A stretch of DNA of 62,467 nucleotides from Bacteroidales bacterium (GTDB lineage Bacteria > Bacteroidota > Bacteroidia > Bacteroidales > UBA932), in the NCBI GenBank assembly GCA_012728975.1, contig JAAYDZ010000075.1, forward strand, positions 1 through 62,467. The letters run 5' to 3'. Shown here piece by piece: positions 60,230 to 62,467 of this stretch. Numbering within the stretch: position 1 is the stretch's first letter; each line of letters begins with the position of its first letter. The notes under the pieces were generated by a model. It was not told the DNA's origin and searched no databases. It worked only from the letters and a program-made list of their open reading frames with translations. Position numbers and translations under genes: made by a program.

Positions 60230-61720
60230 CTAGCCCAGACCACCTTTCTGCCAATTCTTCGCACCAAGAGCACTTGCGTGGGAAGCCTCAAATACATTTT
60301 CATCTCCAAATTCATATCCTTCATACAACAAATATTTTCCCGGAGTGTTTCCTGTGCGATCGACTATGGAATTTACCAAATTATCCATTTCAGCTTTTTT
60401 GATTTTGTTCGCATGACCATAGAGATACATTAATCCGGTGTTTTTACTTACATCCAGCACAGATAGTGAGTTGTGAGAACAGTTAAGTACCTGTAATACC
60501 GGATTTTTTGTTACGTCAAGCGCAGTAAGATTTTGTTTTGAGCAATTAAAAGTAGTTATTTTACCATATATCGTAACAGTTTGTGCACCGAGAGTGTAAA
60601 ACGCCCAATTATCAAATGTAAGATTACCTTCCCCGGAGTCTTTTTTACCGTTGTTATTGAGGTCAATCCACACATCAGCGCGATCAGCTTCAGCGGCATC
60701 AATCTTTAGGCTAACGCTTTCGCCTACATTCATGGTGGTAGTAAATGTCATACTATGTGACATTGGAGGCAATTTCGGAATAATGTAGGTTGTGCCTTTG
60801 TAAACGATGGTTACGACTCCGTTGGCTTCGGTGATGGTGAGGTTGGGGTCTCCATCCTGGCCGGGATCACCCGTTTCGCCCTTTGGACCGGCAGGGCCTT
60901 CGGAGCCTGTGGGGCCTTGAGGACCCACACTACCGGCAGGGGCATCTGTGCCGGGAGTGCCTTGCGGGCCTCGTGCATATACGGGGTTATTGTTGATGTC
61001 TCTGACGAGTTGCCAGGTTTTACCTCCGTCGAGACTCATCTCCCAATAATAGTTATTGTTAACCCTCAAAAGTGGAGTAAAGCCATCTTTACCCGGAGTA
61101 CCGTCTGCGCCGGTAGCACCATCTTGGCCATCTTTGCCATCCTTGCCATCGGTACCCGGAGCGCCGTCTTCGCCATCTTTGCCATCCTTGCCATCGGCAC
61201 CATCCTTACCCTGTGCAGGTACCATTTTGCCATCACTATCTATCAGGAACTCGCCGTTGACAGTCCAGTAGAGCAAACCGTCGCTGTGCTTTTTAACGCC
61301 GATTTTCGGAGCAATGCCATCGGCACCGGCTTGACCTTCCGGCCCATCCTTGCCATCTTTGCCATCGGCACCGGTTGCTCCATGCTTCAAGACCATCTTG
61401 GTGCCATCACTCAAAACGAGCTCATAACCACTCTTATCTGCAAGCTCATTATAGGAGACTATATAGACCTTTTTGGTCATGGCATCCACCAACCCCTTTA
61501 TGGAGCTAACCTCAGAGTTTGCATCGCTTGTCACCTGCTTCAAGCTCTCCAGCCAAGCCTTATACTCTGCGATTTTGGCCTTCCTTTCCGCAAGTTCGGC
61601 AGACTGCTCTTCACCTTGCTTTTTCAGAAGATCGATCTCACTCCAAAGCTCATCAAGGTCAACGCAGCCTACAACCAGGAACATCGCCAAAATTGTTATT
61701 GTTGTAAAAAACTTTTTCAT
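60230..61720 (-). CDS. surface lipoprotein with DUF4988 coiled coil, collagen-like and LRR regions
   Basis: 496 residues from ATG 61720. Lipobox LVVGC (Cys-19). Residues 20-90 are a coiled coil (WSEIDLLKKQGEEQSAELAE) of the DUF4988 type. From about 110 to 300 come four blocks of Gly-x-y repeats (GATGADGKDGKDGPEGQAG; GKDGADGKDGKDGEDGAPG; GPQGPTGSEGPAGPKGETG), with short beta domains between (LLYWTVNGEFLIDSDGK). The end has a beta sandwich and short LRRs (LDVTKNPVLQVLNCSHNSL) and shares its last 60 residues with the next gene's protein. Probably a trimeric-type stalk holding a ligand-binding head on the surface. Confidence 0.85.
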   Translation of the reverse strand: MKKFFTTITILAMFLVVGCVDLDELWSEIDLLKKQGEEQSAELAERKAKIAEYKAWLESLKQVTSDANSEVSSIKGLVDAMTKKVYIVSYNELADKSGYELVLSDGTKMVLKHGATGADGKDGKDGPEGQAGADGIAPKIGVKKHSDGLLYWTVNGEFLIDSDGKMVPAQGKDGADGKDGKDGEDGAPGTDGKDGKDGQDGATGADGTPGKDGFTPLLRVNNNYYWEMSLDGGKTWQLVRDINNNPVYARGPQGTPGTDAPAGSVGPQGPTGSEGPAGPKGETGDPGQDGDPNLTITEANGVVTIVYKGTTYIIPKLPPMSHSMTFTTTMNVGESVSLKIDAAEADRADVWIDLNNNGKKDSGEGNLTFDNWAFYTLGAQTVTIYGKITTFNCSKQNLTALDVTKNPVLQVLNCSHNSLSVLDVSKNTGLMYLYGHANKIKKAEMDNLVNSIVDRTGNTPGKYLLYEGYEFGDENVFEASHASALGAKNWQKGGLG

Positions 61721-61773
61721 ATCTATCATCTATATTATACAATTGTTGTTAAACGAAACAGAAGAAAATCACC

Positions 61774-62467
61774 TTAAATGCCATCGTAGTCATCATAATT
61801 ATCGTCAAACACGCGCCAATTCTTGGCCTTTGCTTTAGCTACTTGTGCTTGTGTTATGACATTAGTGGGCGTGGTACTACTATGAACTATAAAATAACCA
61901 TTGGTTATGTTTTTTCTGTCGAACAGACTATTGACCAAAGTCTCCATCTCCACTTCTTTTATTTGGTTTCCGTGACATAGTAAATCTTTCAATGCGGTAT
62001 TATTGGTGACATCAAGATTAGAGAGTGAATTGTCGCTACAATCAAGAGACGTTAATGCAGTGTTTTGGGTGACATCAAGCACGGTAAGAAAGTTTTCATA
62101 ACAAGCCAAGTAGATTAATGCAGTGTTATTGGTTAAGTCAAGTTCGGTAAGAGAGTTTTTGGAACAAGTTAATGTCAGTAATGCAGTGTTTTTGGTGACG
62201 TCAAGCGTGATAAGTGAGTTTTCTGAACAATACAGCTTAGTTAATGACGTATTATTGGTTACATCAAGCGCGGTAAGAGAGTTTCTATGACAATACAATT
62301 GCTGTAATCCAGTGTTATTGGTTAAGTCAAGAACGGTAAGAGAGTTTCCATTACAATACAAATCCTGTAATGAAGTGTTACCGGTTAAGTCAAGTTCTGT
62401 AAGAGAGTTTATTTCACAAGCTAATTCCAGTAATGCAGTATTTTTGGTGACATCAAGCGTAGAGAGT
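61774..62467 (-). CDS. LRR surface protein, N-terminus cut off by window
   Basis: The frame is open to the window edge; the visible part is the last 230 residues. It contains at least eight tandem 21-residue LRRs of the form L-T-x-L-D-V/L-T-x-N-T-x-L-x-x-L-x-C-x-x-N-S, coded by 63-bp repeats. The end (HGNQIKEVEMETLVNSLFDR, then AQVAKAKAKNWRVFD) matches that of the upstream collagen-like protein, so the two are paralogues in their C-terminal part. A TTG at 62361 is inside the repeats and is not the real start. Such LRRs bind proteins at the cell surface. Confidence 0.85.
   Translation of the reverse strand, partial: LSTLDVTKNTALLELACEINSLTELDLTGNTSLQDLYCNGNSLTVLDLTNNTGLQQLYCHRNSLTALDVTNNTSLTKLYCSENSLITLDVTKNTALLTLTCSKNSLTELDLTNNTALIYLACYENFLTVLDVTQNTALTSLDCSDNSLSNLDVTNNTALKDLLCHGNQIKEVEMETLVNSLFDRKNITNGYFIVHSSTTPTNVITQAQVAKAKAKNWRVFDDNYDDYDGI

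Noticed and set aside
60917-61777. 286-codon plus-strand open frame opposite the collagen-like gene
   Set aside because: It mirrors the Gly-rich repeats of the minus-strand gene; low-complexity content and no start context. The minus strand gives signal peptide and known domains.
61774-62467. CRISPR array in the regularly spaced 63-bp repeats
   Set aside because: The repeats are in frame, without spacers of unique sequence, and encode LRRs.

Overview
The window reads as chromosomal DNA from a member of the Bacteroidota, most likely order Bacteroidales. The evidence is the -7 promoter motif TAnnTTTG in front of many genes, the near absence of Shine-Dalgarno sequences, and family content typical of the phylum: TonB-dependent receptors with CarboxypepD_reg-like N-termini, BACON-domain lipoproteins, S46 dipeptidyl-peptidase, DUF4876, DUF6850, DUF4988/collagen-like and 21-residue LRR surface proteins, and a FISUMP domain. 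An exported CbiK chelatase, arginine deiminase and a DPP7-like peptidase would suit an anaerobic, peptide-using life style; that is inference. No 16S gene is present, so the genus cannot be named.

Layout. 1-4.4 kb: end of a FISUMP surface protein, a lipoprotein, an AAA_14/DUF4143 ATPase flanked by direct repeats, a macrodomain hydrolase and an OB-fold-like lipoprotein. 4.6-11 kb: a TonB receptor with a beta-helix lipoprotein, a MORN-like protein, a stand-alone CarboxypepD_reg protein and a nitroreductase. Two promoters here carry four 11-bp tandem repeats resembling a Pho box, with identical spacing to the -7 element. 11-23 kb: accessory region with a methyltransferase, an MBL-fold enzyme, tandem alpha/beta hydrolases, two compact restriction-modification systems (controller + Endo VII-like HNH nuclease + beta-class MTase; MTase + NotI-like nuclease), rtcB and a BPL_N-domain lipoprotein. 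23-25 kb: small envelope proteins and an exported cbiK under a cobalamin riboswitch. 25-29 kb: tRNA-Gly, pheS, arginine deiminase, mannose-1-phosphate guanylyltransferase and yraN, all on the minus strand. 29-34.5 kb: an Oar-like TonB receptor with a BACON/OB-fold lipoprotein. 34.6-41 kb: metK behind a SAM-II-like riboswitch with an intrinsic terminator, then minus-strand mutS2-cdaA-YhbP and plus-strand comF.

41-49.7 kb is one tight minus-strand operon: BACON lipoprotein, TonB receptor, DUF4876 lipoprotein, DUF6850 barrel, DPP7-like S46 peptidase. 50.2-56.9 kb is another: a thioredoxin fused to a predicted outer-membrane barrel, a LysM protein with a degenerate lytic-transglycosylase domain, two SGNH hydrolase-like proteins and an MBOAT acyltransferase. 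Three of its four junctions overlap and the fourth has a 3-nt gap. It is the best candidate for an undescribed envelope acyl-modification system. 57-62.5 kb: DUF1508, M64 peptidase, CWC protein, a RelE/ParE-type toxin-antitoxin pair, and two LRR surface proteins, one with collagen-like repeats; the last runs off the window.

All coordinates and motifs were read by eye; no alignments, folding or database searches were run. Several start codons are moved downstream of the longest frame because a promoter, riboswitch or signal peptide shows where translation must begin.
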